Shown here: in pieces, positions 21,228 to 32,200 of the stretch
How positions within the stretch are numbered: position 1 is the first letter of the stretch
How the letters are laid out: every line of letters starts with the position of its first letter
NCBI GenBank assembly: GCA_025024175.1
Contig: QCXZ01000041.1
Span: forward strand, 10,845,786-10,909,785
From: Rhyzopertha dominica
Taxonomy: Eukaryota; Arthropoda; Insecta; Coleoptera; Bostrichidae
Direction of reading: 5' to 3'
DNA: 64,000 nt
The notes under the pieces: generated by a model
What the model was told of the DNA's origin: nothing
Databases searched by the model: none
What the model saw: only the letters and a program-made list of their open reading frames with translations
Position numbers and translations under genes: made by a program

Positions 21228-21893
21228 TTATTGCAATTGCTTACCGTTACGTGTACAAACTTTCAAAAAATACTTAGGCTCAATTATTCCTTGTTCATTT
21301 CCTGGACTTAAAATAACACCATTTACCGATATGAAAAACTTCAAACCATCTTTTAAGGCCTTAGCAAGATTAATGTAAATGCATATCTCGGCATTTTGTC
21401 TCACGCCACTGATAACATCATTCCCTTTTTCAGGCAAGCCACTTGCAAAATGTATATGAATCCTGTTCATACGTTTCAAGCCTTCAACTTTAATTTTCGG
21501 CCAAAGTTTCATATAAGTTCCATGAATGACATCGCTCACCAATGCAGGATCAGTGATTCGCGTCAATTCTAAATCTCGAACTTCAATAGAATGTCCCTGA
21601 TTAGCCCTGATTTGTAGCGATCCTGCAGTTGTTCTTAGTGCGAATCGCTGTTTATCATTACTTTCTACTACCCGTTTAATGTCATCTACAGTGTAATGTC
21701 TCAGTTTCGGGTGCTGCAGTAGCTCATGTACATTTATGAATCCGTCGGGGGACAGAGTTAGTTTTTCCTTGTGTGCACCGTGTCGCAGAAGCCAAGACAG
21801 AGTTTTGCTTAAAGCAACGTCATGTGGGTTCACCTACGACCAGATACATGAAAAATAAAACGAATAAAGAAGTAAATGGACATCCCTCACCAT
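21228..21893 (-). CDS. TRPT1: tRNA 2'-phosphotransferase (TPT1/KptA family)
   Basis: The main exon 21833-21228 encodes 201 residues and opens on a GTG preceded by a GTAG acceptor. A 57-nt intron (21890-21834, GTGAGG..TAG) joins it to an ATG at 21893-21891, giving Met-Val-Asn-Pro and 202 residues. The family signatures are complete: SWLLRHG (R18, H19), IRANQGHS (77-83), HGT...WPKI, and MNRIHIHFA. The enzyme removes the 2'-phosphate left at the splice junction of ligated tRNA (and other 2'-phospho-RNA ends) by transfer to NAD+, releasing ADP-ribose 1'',2''-cyclic phosphate and nicotinamide. Length is normal for an animal TRPT1. A donor-like GTAAGC at 21244, six codons before the stop, could allow an alternative 3' exon. 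The start exon is the weakest part of the model. Confidence 0.9.
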
Positions 21894-22462
21894 CAATAAC
21901 ACTATGGGATGAAACACTATAGAATTAAATACCACAAGTGAGGTTAGCAATGCAATCAAACAAATTTAAACGAAGCAAGGTAAATAACGAAACCATAGGG
22001 CATATGGTTAAAAACTGATAAGCTACTACACGTACACACTTGAAATCACAAAGAAGCAATCAAATCCATTTAAATGATTAATAAAATGAAATACCCCAGA
22101 TTATAAAAATATTATGCTTCCTGTCGGCTGTCATGTTTTTGTCAACTTGAATACTTCGAAAATCAATCAAATTTTGACGTTGACCATCTAATTGACATTG
22201 AAAGACTGAGTGGCAGCGTTGCCAATTAGTGCGGAATTCCTCATAATGAGGAATTTAACCCAACACAGGGTAATAGCTTTAAAGCAAAATGTACATTGCT
22301 ACGGCACCCGCAGAAGAAACCAGTTTTCTGATTGGCCAAAACTAAGTGGGACAGAGGGAGTGATGCTTTGACATGATAATGCATAATAGATAGTGAGACT
22401 TGAGACAGTGTAAAGCTGAGTGTTGCGTGCACTCTGGTGGTAATAAATATGGTAATTATTTA
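21894..22462. other. Upstream region of TPT1, no gene
   Basis: It contains the presumed TPT1 promoter on the minus strand. No TATA box or recognisable repeat structure was assigned. Confidence 0.35.
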
Positions 22463-23133
22463 CTATAGCGTCCCATCACCTATCGAGTTCAAATTGTGCG
22501 TACCCATAGAAAGTGGCCTCCTGAACACGAATATGAAATACGTTTCTTGCTGTTGCGGCTAGTTTTCAAGAAATTAATATTTCAATTTGGAACTACTTTA
22601 CGACGCGGAGTGTTGTCCCGTATGCCACCCGGTGTCGCATGCTCCTTAAAGTTTGGTCGTCCTACGCGTATGCGTGTTTTCAAGCAGATTTGGGGGTTGT
22701 TTATTTACACGGCCTAAACGCCTCAAAAATCGCGCGGTAAAAAAACAACCCCCAAATCTGCTTGAAAACACGCATACGCGTAGGACGTCGGCCGATAAGG
22801 AGTATGCGACACCTCATCACAGTATACGAAGAACACCGAGTGTCGCCAAAAACACGGCCACACGGTCTAAATGCCTCAAAAATCGCTCAGTAAAAAAACA
22901 ACTTCTAAATCTGCTTGAAAACGCACTCGCGTAGGACAACCGGACTTTAAGGAGCATGCGCCACTGCGCGGCATAAGAGAGAACACTCCGCGTCGTAAAG
23001 TAGTTCCAAATAGAAATATTTATTTCTTGAAAACTAGGCGCGACCGCAAGAAACGGATTTCATATTTGTGTTCAGGAGGCCACTTTCTAGGGGTACGCAC
23101 AATTTGAGCTCGATAGGTGATGGGACGCTATAG
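22463..23133. mobile_element. 671-bp fold-back element with ~240-bp arms
   Basis: The left arm begins CTATAGCGTCCCATCACCTA and the right arm ends with its complement (TAGGTGATGGGACGCTATAG). The arms pair over about 240 bp, including GTGCGTACC, GAAAGTGGCCTCCTGAACAC, GGAACTACTTTACGACGCGG and GTCCTACGCG. The block AAATCTGCTTGAAAAC..ACGCGTAGGAC occurs three times, once in the left arm and twice in the opposite direction at 22750-22790 and 22900-22940. No gene. It is GC-richer than its surroundings and probably a non-autonomous DNA element. Confidence 0.8.
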
Positions 23134-23144
23134 TATAGTATAGT

Positions 23145-24407
23145 AATGACGGCGCCTGTACTCCCATCAGGTATAATTATGATGCCTTATTTAGTGGAAC
23201 AGATAATCTTTTATAGTTTCAGTTTGACAAAATACTGGAGTTAAAGGTGGTCCTAGCATACTTTAAGTTGTAACGACGGCGCCTGTACTCCCATCAGNTA
23301 TAATTATGATGTCTTATTTAGTGGAACACATAATCTTTTATAGTTTCAGGTTGACAACACACTGGAATTAAAGGTGGTCCTAGCATACTTTAAGCTGTAA
23401 TGACGGCACCAGTACCCCATCAGGTATAATTAGAATGCCTTATTTAGTGGAACAGATAATCTTTTATAGTTTCAGTTTGACAAAATACTGGAGTTAAAGG
23501 TGGTCCTAGCATACTTTAAGCTGTAATGACGGCGCCAGTACCCCATCAAGTATAATTAAAATGCCTTATTTAGCGTAACAGATAATCTTTTATAGTTTCA
23601 GTTGGACAAAATACTGGAGTTAAAGGTGGTCCTAGCATACTTTAAGTTGTAACGACGGCGCCTGTACTCCCTTCAGGTATAATTATGATGCCTTATTTAT
23701 AGTGGAACAGATAATCTTTTATAGTTTCAGTTTGACAAAATACTGGAGTTAAAGGTGGTCCTGGCATACTTTAAGCTGTAATGACGGCGCCAGTACCCCA
23801 TCAGGTATAATTAGAATGCCTTATTTAGTGGAACAGATAATCTTTTTTATTACGCATGCATCATAATCAACAATTATCGCACGCTGCAGCGTGTGTAAAA
23901 TGATGATTATGATGCGCCTACTTTTTTATTACCTAGATATTTACCTGCCGTTTAAATTACTAGGTATACCTTTTGTACCCATATCAAAATGAACGAACAC
24001 TTTTAAAAACAACATTTCTTTATTCTAAGTAACTATAATACTCTTATTTTAAATAAACATTGATTGTACAATTTGTATTTTTAGATATTTCATTTTATGA
24101 TTTAAGCCTACTAAAAATAATTACAAAATTGTAAAAGAATGTTTAATGTTTAAAACATTTTTGAGCTTATGATGCATTCGTAATAAAAAATAGCATATGA
24201 TACGCGTGTATAAGAGGGCCTTTAAAGCCCTTGCGACTTACAAAACACTCCGCTGCGCGTCGTGTTTTGAAATATGTCGCGCGTGCTTTAAAGGCCTTCT
24301 TATACACTTGTATCATAATATACTATTATAGTTTTAGTTTGACAAAATACTGGAGTTAAAGGTGGTCCTAGCATACTTTAAGTTGTAACGACGGCGCCAG
24401 AATGTTT
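23145..24407. repeat. 127-bp tandem array, about six copies, interrupted once
   Basis: Units start (AATGACGGCGCC...) at about 23145, 23272, 23399, 23525, 23651 and 23780. Each contains GTATAATTA.GATGCCTTATTTA, AGATAATCTTTTATAGTTTCAG and TAAAGGTGGTCCTAGCATACTTTAAG. The sixth unit is split by an insertion (about 23847-24325) and resumes at 24326 with TATAGTTTTAGTTTGAC, ending in a partial seventh unit (GACGGCGCCAG). Copies alternate between CCTGTACTCC and CCAGTACCCC variants, hinting at two-unit amplification. It abuts the fold-back element, so both may be parts of one larger mobile element. Confidence 0.85.
23847..24325. mobile_element. Insertion inside the tandem array, with inverted repeats and a palindrome
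   Basis: The insertion interrupts one array unit. TTTTTTATTACGCATGCATC (23844) is matched inverted near 24170-24192 (TTATGATGCATTCGTAATAAA). A second palindrome at about 24198-24310 pairs GATACGCGTGTATAAGAGGG and its complement-like CCTTCTTATACACTTGTATC around a CGCGTCGTGTTTTG loop. No ORF. The unbroken neighbouring units show what the empty site looked like. Confidence 0.65.
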
Positions 24408-25155
24408 GAAAATAAAAGATCAAAACACCAAAAACACTTTTCCAGAACTCATTTCACTCACGCTAGCACTTTTTCTCCTCGCATTGATTTTTTGTGTCTC
24501 AGCAAGTGAAAGACAAAGGAAAGACGAAAAATGGTTAACCGTTGACATCTAAAGTGACATGAAGAAGTGTGCGCTAAGAACGACATTGACAATTTGTAAA
24601 AATAAACACTTAAATTAAAACATGATTAAACCTTTGAAAATACTCATTTTATTCAAATAGAATAAAGTAGTGTCCTTTGGGCACAAATAAAGGCACCCCG
24701 TTCAATAAAAGTAAAACGAGTTTATCTATTTCTGTCTCTATCTGGGATGATTTTAAGCCCATTCCGGCAAAAAGAAAAAACTCGGTGTATTTTGACATCA
24801 CAGCCTTTATCGTGTTGTAATTGAAAAACGATTGTAACTATCACAGAAAAAAATTGGGAGATATATATTTTTTATGCAATAAAAATTCCCTATTGAACAG
24901 GAAAAAATAACTTTATAAATCGTCACATCATAACCATATCTCAATGAGAGAAATAACTGCAGTTCACAACAAATTTTTTCATAAAACATCTCCATCTTTG
25001 TGTTTAAACGTCCAAAATTTAAATATCAATAATAATCGCATACACGCCGTTCCTATTCCAGTTTTGTGATTATTTACTTCTTTGTCCATATTCCTTAAAG
25101 TGGTATGTCCGATTCAAACATAGACAACCTCTTGCATATATCTGTGTTGCGTGCT
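24408..25155. other. Unassigned region
   Basis: AT-rich sequence with no supported ORF, RNA gene or repeat pairing. Confidence 0.45.
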
Positions 25156-25159
25156 TTTT

Positions 25160-25386
25160 CAGATTATTCCAAAGACGTATGGGATCTGCAGTTTATCGCC
25201 AGTTCTGCAAAGCTCTATTTGAAAGGCTATACTAGGTAAATTTACTCGTGGTAGTTTAAAATTGCCTTCCATGAGGCAGCAGTCACATATTTTCTCTAAT
25301 TGTCGGCACTGGGGATTGAACCAGGGACCTTCAGCATAATAGGTGTGCACGCTATTTATTACACCACGACCGCTTCTTATAGACAT
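25160..25386 (-). mobile_element. tRNA-derived SINE
   Basis: On the minus strand a tRNA-like head runs from about 25376 to 25303. It has an A-box-like TGGTGTAATAAATAGCG and a B-box GGTTCAATCCC (plus-strand 25312-25322), with the usual AAGGTCCCTGGTTC context. A non-tRNA body follows to about 25160. The acceptor stem pairs poorly and there is no clean cloverleaf, so it is a SINE rather than a tRNA gene. Transcription would be by RNA polymerase III. Confidence 0.65.
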
Positions 25387-25389
25387 TTA

Positions 25390-27230
25390 CACATTAATAA
25401 TGAAACAATGGGCCTGTTGCCCCCATTTTTTTTTGTTGCAGAATATGAATCTACGTGAAAAAATATAGACCCCTGTTATTTTTATTTTTTGCAAAGCGCT
25501 TAGTTAATGCTTAAAAAAAGATTGCTTATGTTTAAAGTTTGAATCTCTGACGTCAGCGTTCCCTGGCGCGCTTAGTGCTGTGTAACTGTGTGATGTTGCC
25601 ACGCCATTTTCTAATCCTGGCATTCCTGTCGGCTGAGATGAAGTTTCTGAAATCGAAGTCGCAGCAGCGTTGCCATTTTATTCCAATCGCAATCGTAATT
25701 ATGAATTATAAAAACCTACACGCGAATGGATGTGTTAAACGCGATTCGTTGTTAGTCGTTTTCACTGTAAATATTAAAACGTAAAATTCTTTAAATTAAA
25801 ATTATAACTTGCAGCGGATATATCGCAAACAGAATTCATTTTATGTCAGCCGAAGGATAAGTTCATATTTCAAGTGATATTAAAGCTGGAACAACTATTT
25901 ATTAAGTAGGTAAACTTGTTTAAACTTGAGTTACAGCATGTATAGCTGCCATTACATCATTTTATTCAAGTTGCAACCTTTAAATAGCAAAATCGCCTAA
26001 TTTGCGTAAAATCGCACGATCTGGCCACACGAGTTTCCATTCAAGTAAAATTCGTCAATCAAGTTGTTTAAGTCAATTTTTGGTAAATTGTCCGAAGATC
26101 CTTTCACATAATCTTGCACAGTCTATGTTTGAACAATAACGTACTAAGCAAATAAAAACAAAACTTTAACGCGTCCTCCGTTCTCAAACTAAAACGTAAA
26201 CAAAGGGACAGAACCACAGAACATACGCGTGTTCAACAGCGACAAAGGTGTCAAGCATGCAACAGGGCATCCGGCGCATCGGCGCAATAGCGGAGTGCCT
26301 CTCCAGGGACGGTGACGTATTACGAAATATTTGAATTTGGCGGTAAACCTTNAAAGGTAAAAATAAGATACAAAAACATTAAAAATATTTTTTCTATTGC
26401 CAGCTTCTAACTTCATTAGGTCCAAGCAAAGTCGCACATATGTTATATTTACTGTCAAGAGCAACAACCCCATTGTGCAGTAAGTTATAACAGCAACAAA
26501 ATCTGATAATTTCTACCATTGAGGCTTCCAGCTGTTACATACCGCTATGATTTTAGAAAAGATGGTATCAAACAGCAGGGTATTTGCCGGGTAATATGGG
26601 TTGGGTTTTGTTTTTTTTTGTGAACAAGATATTAATTAGTAGGAGCCAGGTGAATACGCTATGTTCACAAATACCCCAAATATGTCAGCATTCCTCTATT
26701 CACGAAGTAAGAATGCACACGGATCCAAAATCAAAAGCAAAGTAAGAGCAATATAATTTAATTCAAAATTGCTAAACAGTAAAGCACAGAAATCTCAATA
26801 GTGGCAATGTTACAAAGCGGTAAACAAAAACTCAATACACGACGCAAGCTTAGGTAAGCACGCGGACATTTACAATTGTGCATAATAAAACAAGATGGTA
26901 GCAAATGATAAGTGATTCTAGGCAGCTAGAATTGAAGTACCTAACTATATGTGTATATATATTGTAATATTTTGACCCTCTTCTCCAAAACACCAATTTA
27001 ACAAAAACACTTTAATAACAGCTGGAGCTAACTTAACAAAACAAAGTACTCCATAATGTAAGAAAGCAATTTAAACACAATTAGAACTGTCCTGAGTATT
27101 TTTTTGTTGTTCACATCTCACCGCTTGGTTATTTGTGGTTCTCACAACCATAACATCGGCTGGAGTTTATAACAATATATAATCGTGTTCCCCTTATACA
27201 GGTGAGGTATTGGGGTTTCTAAATTGACAA
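25390..27230. other. Unassigned region, probably old repeats
   Basis: No credible gene. The open frame at 26189-26473 includes a GC-richer stretch (26210-26320) that looks like part of a repeat, not a protein. The part nearest 27230 is likely the 3' flank of the minus-strand LINE. Confidence 0.4.
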
Positions 27231-27234
27231 CACA

Positions 27235-28315
27235 TAACTTTAACTATAGTTCAGTTTCGTTGTACACAAATTTCGCCCACTCTTTTTTATTCACTGCCAA
27301 TTCTGCAGCTTCTCTCCGTGAATTTCCTCTTCTTTCTAGTATCTTGCTTATGACTCCATCCCATGTCTCCCGTGGTCTTCCCCTCGCTCTTCTAGCACAA
27401 CTTCTTGCTTCCCAGATTCTTTTGACTTGGTGTCTTTCATTCATTCATTGTTTTTGCTCTACTGTTACTAGTATTGATTCCATGCTCAGTTTTCTTCAAA
27501 TCTCGTCGTTTCTTATGTGGTCCATTACTGTTACTCCCATTGTTCTTCTGTGGAATTTCATTTTCACAGCCTGTATTTCGCCTTTTTTGGTTTCTTGATA
27601 ATACTTATGACTCGCTTCCAAAAGTTAGTATTGGCCGAAATATGGTCTTATATACATTTCCTTTTGTTTCTCTTGTAATTTATTTTTTCCTATGCACATC
27701 GTACTTAGTGAGTGGTACAGTTTTATAGCCTATGGTAATCTTTCATTGATTTCTATCTCTATCTCATTTATATGCTTTATCATATCATCCATTGTTATTA
27801 TGAATAGCAGAAGGCTTAACACAGCCCCTTGCTTCAGACCATTTTTAGTTTCTAACTCCCTGGACTGTAAATTTTTAGTCTAATGTAGCTCTTGGTACTC
27901 TGGCAAAGGCTTTTTATTGCAGCAATCAGATGACATCAATTTTTCTATTTTGAAGGGATGTCCAGACCTTTTCTCTCCATACTGTATCAAACGTTTTTTC
28001 AAGATCAATGAATGCTAATATAATCTGTATTCTGCTGGAGATTTGTAGATCAACTGGTTTAGTGTAAAAAGTTGGTCCTGTATGCTGCACCCTNGCCTGA
28101 AACCACTTCGCGAGTCTGTCATATNCCCTTCAACAAAGTTTCTAAGCCTTCCCTCCAACACCCTTTCATAAATTTTTGTTGCTACACTTAGTAAAGTAAT
28201 TCCTCTATAGTTTTCTCAATTAAACTTATCTTCCTTTTTGTGTAGAGGTACAATAATGACAACTTCCCAATTGTATGGCACTTTCAGTTCTTTCCAACTA
28301 TATGTACCCAACAAA
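27235..28315 (-). pseudogene. Degenerate LINE reverse transcriptase (RTE/R1-like), 5'-truncated
   Basis: Read right to left on the minus strand: VPLHKKEDK, ENYRGITLLSVATKIYERVLE (near 28200), DSRSGFR and GCSIQDQLF (near 28090), AFIDLEKTFDTVWRE with frame breaks (near 27990), MKFHRRTMGVTVMDHIRND (near 27530), and the C-terminal ARGRPRETWDGVISKILERRG with EWAKFVYN (27250-27400). These are RT palm motifs and the conserved LINE tail found in many insect genomes. Stops and frameshifts are frequent, and the central palm with the FADD motif is not seen, so it is dead and internally deleted. Confidence 0.8.
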
Positions 28316-29211
28316 AAAAAAGCAAAATCAACGTGAATGTGACCCTGCAAACCGTTGCTTCAACTCTAGGATCTTGGGATATACTGTAGTTTGAACAATA
28401 ATTATAGTACGATACTGTCTAGCAAAATCAGTTTTACTACATTGTAATCAAAATAAAATTGAAGTGTAGCAAATATAGTTACAATTATCACAAGGTGTAT
28501 TGATATTAACGCGAAAAAGAAAAGTTTGTAACTTCCCCAAGAACAAAAAGGCCTCAAGATGACCTAAGAAGTTCAATTTATTACTGGCGGCATAATCTGG
28601 ATCCTGCTAAGTGGATAAGCCACGACTGTTACAACTGAAAAATACAATATTGCAGCTTAGTATGGTGTGAGAAAAGAATACTCCGGTAACTCTGAGGAAA
28701 CACAAATTCACCATGTCTTAACCACACCGGTTTTGCCAAACACCAAAATAGAATGTCTCTTCAGAACATTAATTCTGGAATGAATGCCTTGTATTCTTAT
28801 CAAGTGAAGAGTTTTTGTTAAATTCTAAAAGAAACACCGAGCCATTGAAAGCCGCGACGCGAGATAGCAGCTGTTTATTGAGCCTGCACAAGCAACAATA
28901 ACACAAAGCATCACTATAATTATTGTATGCATAAGAATGGCATTTTAAACGACATCATGATCTGCTAATACTTATATATATGGAGTTCATAAAAAACAAC
29001 TTATCTGCTTCAAATTTAAATGAATAAATTAGGCAGCATCCTAAATTTAACTCTTTAATGAATGGATTAAATACATTCAGCACTTGAAAATTAAATTAAC
29101 ATTCTCTTGAAACGAGCAGATTGTAATCCTTTTACATACAAAACTGATTAATTTAACTACTACTAAATTACAGTGTACACTGTAAGAATTTTGACAGATA
29201 AAAAAATAAAT
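28316..29211. other. Intergenic / YLPM1 3' flank
   Basis: This is the region downstream of the YLPM1 stop codon on the minus strand. It should contain the YLPM1 3' UTR. No gene or structured repeat was seen. Confidence 0.45.
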
Positions 29212-32200
29212 TCAGTAACGTCCAACGCGTTCTATATATTTAGTCTGTGTCAGCGCACTGCCACCCATGGTCGGGTCCATCATCCTATCCCAGTTTGTCT
29301 GTCCCACGACGAAGCCTATGGCTCTCATCTTCTCCTGTTGTTTTCGCTCCTCCAAGTCGGCCCACCGTACCTAAATGAATTTCGAGACATAATCTTGCCA
29401 ATACCAAAATTATTTTAATTCAAATTTCGTTTAAATTTTTAAGCAACCGATTTGAAGGCTTACCCTCTTTTGTCCTGGTTTTGCCTCTGGGGAGGCAACC
29501 CAGTCATCGAGCTGGAGGTAGTCCTCCATGGTTCTGGATGCTTTGAGGGGCTTGTTTGTTCCATCGAGTTTTGCTGTAACACACAAAAAAGCGGAGGTGT
29601 TAATACTATTTAATGATTCACTACATACAAATTAATTGAATACAATCGAGAAGAAGCACGAAAAATATATATCGATGACTCTTCAAGTTATGAAGGACAA
29701 TAATTTGTAATCCGCAATTAATAAAAGAAAAATGTATCGTTTTAATATTGTGTAAAATTTAATTCACAGTAAGTAGAATAAATGTAATAAGAATGGTATT
29801 TAAACTACCTTTCCCAATTGTACGCAAAAATTGGTGATTATGTTAACAGAAAGTTTGACCGCTAGTAGAAGGATTTTTGGTGTTTCGGACACACAAAATA
29901 CCGGACTTTTTAAGCCCCATGCTTGCAATTTTCTAATTGCCCCCTTGTTTGTAGAATGTAAAAAACCCACTTAAATTCATCAGATGTCAGTCAACTGTTA
30001 AATTACATATTTTCATACAAGATTTTAAGTTATAATGTAAATATTTCCATCTGATACACGTTTCATTATTGTTCTTATTCATTTTATAACATCTGTCGAT
30101 AATAAAAATTAAGAGTTGGGACTACCCAAATTAAGAATCAGAAAGTCTCTGATTTTTGAATATTCGGAATACGACTGGTTTTACAGAATCAGAATAACTC
30201 ATGCTTAAGGGTGCCGAGTAACACAATGGAACTTAAAAGATTATCCTTGTATGGTAGGCATAAAACGGAACTATGTAAACTGAAATACGATTTTCTCAAA
30301 TGGAAACACCGAAACAGCCAGCAGCTTATAAATTACAATATAAGTCTTGTCAATATTATTAGTATAGTGTTGTTAACCTTAACCTATAATCATAACACAA
30401 ATAATTTGCAATTAATCAAAAAAAACAAACTATAAAGTTTCATTAAGTGTTGGGTACCTAGGTTTTTTGGGACGTAAGAAATATAAATTTAAATTAAGGT
30501 TATTTGAATTAATAGAATGTAAATGGTGATAAAGATAATATAACCACACACTATAAAATAATAAATAAATATGTCAGTACTTGTAGTGTCTACAACTTGC
30601 CGATACAACCGGTTGCGACATAGTTTGCTTTGGCAGAGGCAAGGAAAGGTTCCGAATTGAGGTGACGCACTGATTGTAGAATATATTCTGATTATTTGTG
30701 TTAGTGGAATCCGAACATTCCAATTTTTTAAATAATACGATTATTCCCAACTCTTGTAAAAATTACTATTTGTAAAATTTGTAAAATGCATTTTGGACTT
30801 GCATACAAAAATACAAGAGAGTGTAGAAAAATACTTAAAAACCAAAAGCAAAAATGTTCAAAACACAAAAATCACTCAGAACTAAGCAAGTGTAATTTAG
30901 TTTGATAAACCTTGTTTATAAAATGTAAAAAAAATTGTTGAGGGGTGTCACATCAGGAGATGGTGGAGGGTATTCCACAATATATTTTGTCCATAATTAA
31001 CAGCCGTTAATTGTGGTTCACATGTTTTGAGCGCATTATGGGTGAAGTGAAAATAAGACAGACCTCCAAATATACAACGTACCCAACCCCCAAATTGTAA
31101 ATGTTCACTGTGATGTGCACACCACTATCGTAATTACTTCTGTTGTGTAATCATTTAAAAGTTGTGGAACCTAAACAATCTATTTTTATACACTGCCTGT
31201 CAAATCAATTCTCTTACAAAACAGATTTTGCTTGTCACCATAAAACCAATCAGTATTATGTCTGACAAGTAAATGCATTTTATAATTAATTTCATTATCA
31301 ACAGATATTCAAAAATTGTCTTTCAGAATAAATATAACAAAAAAATGTATATGTGTGTAACGAACAATAAACTCTTAAACAATAATAATGTAGAGATGAA
31401 CATAAGATCAGATAAAGCTGGTCTTGTCAAACCATAAAAGAGGCCGATCTTAACATGAAGTTTTTAACTATACAAAACCTGTTTTTCGGTAAGCAAAAGG
31501 ATCGTTGGAAGAAATGTACTTTTAAATAACATTCTGGCTATAAGAAGAAACATTTGTGAGTGTGTTACGGGTCACTAAAATAATGTGTGCGCCATGCCCA
31601 CCTATGCAGTTCGCTCCGTTCAAATTGTGTACTATGTTACATTACAAAGGTGCGACTTCTTCTCTGGCCTGCAATATATAATGTGGTACATCTTCTTACA
31701 ATTTCTGCACAATGTTACTTGAAATTTCATTTCTCCCAATGGTAATTGTCCGTTTACCGAGAAATGTGTTTTGTATAAGCTCATGTTAGAAAGCCCTGCC
31801 CCTCACACAAGAAAGAACCGAATAAACCAGCTTTAAATAAAATATCAATATAAAACCAGACATTCGGAAACTTCAAATGTAAAAATCCTTAAAACATCAA
31901 CACTACCAAGAAAGCATAAATTCACATAATTTATAACTGTGTTACAAGTAATAAAACCCGATTAATAACTTGTTTCTTTCAATAGTAATACACAAATGTA
32001 AATATACATGGTAAATAGAAAAAAATACAAGTAACCTTAACAACACAATTTTAAACACACTTTCTGAAATTAACTATTAAAAAATGTATAGTACTTGCAA
32101 TGCCCTAAATCCCAGTAAAATTGCATAATGCCAGTGACATGTTAATATTGATAAAGATTTGAGGAATCCCAAAAACACCAGCCCATTATCACAAAATAGG

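Noticed and set aside
23145..24407. CRISPR-like repeat-spacer array
   Set aside because: Units are contiguous 127-bp tandem copies without unique spacers, in a eukaryotic genome.
25303..25376. Possible tRNA gene
   Set aside because: A- and B-box motifs are present, but the acceptor stem does not pair well and the sequence continues into a SINE-like body.
26189..26473. 94-codon minus-strand ORF
   Set aside because: Contains an N, no motif, and overlaps a GC-richer stretch that looks like repeat sequence.
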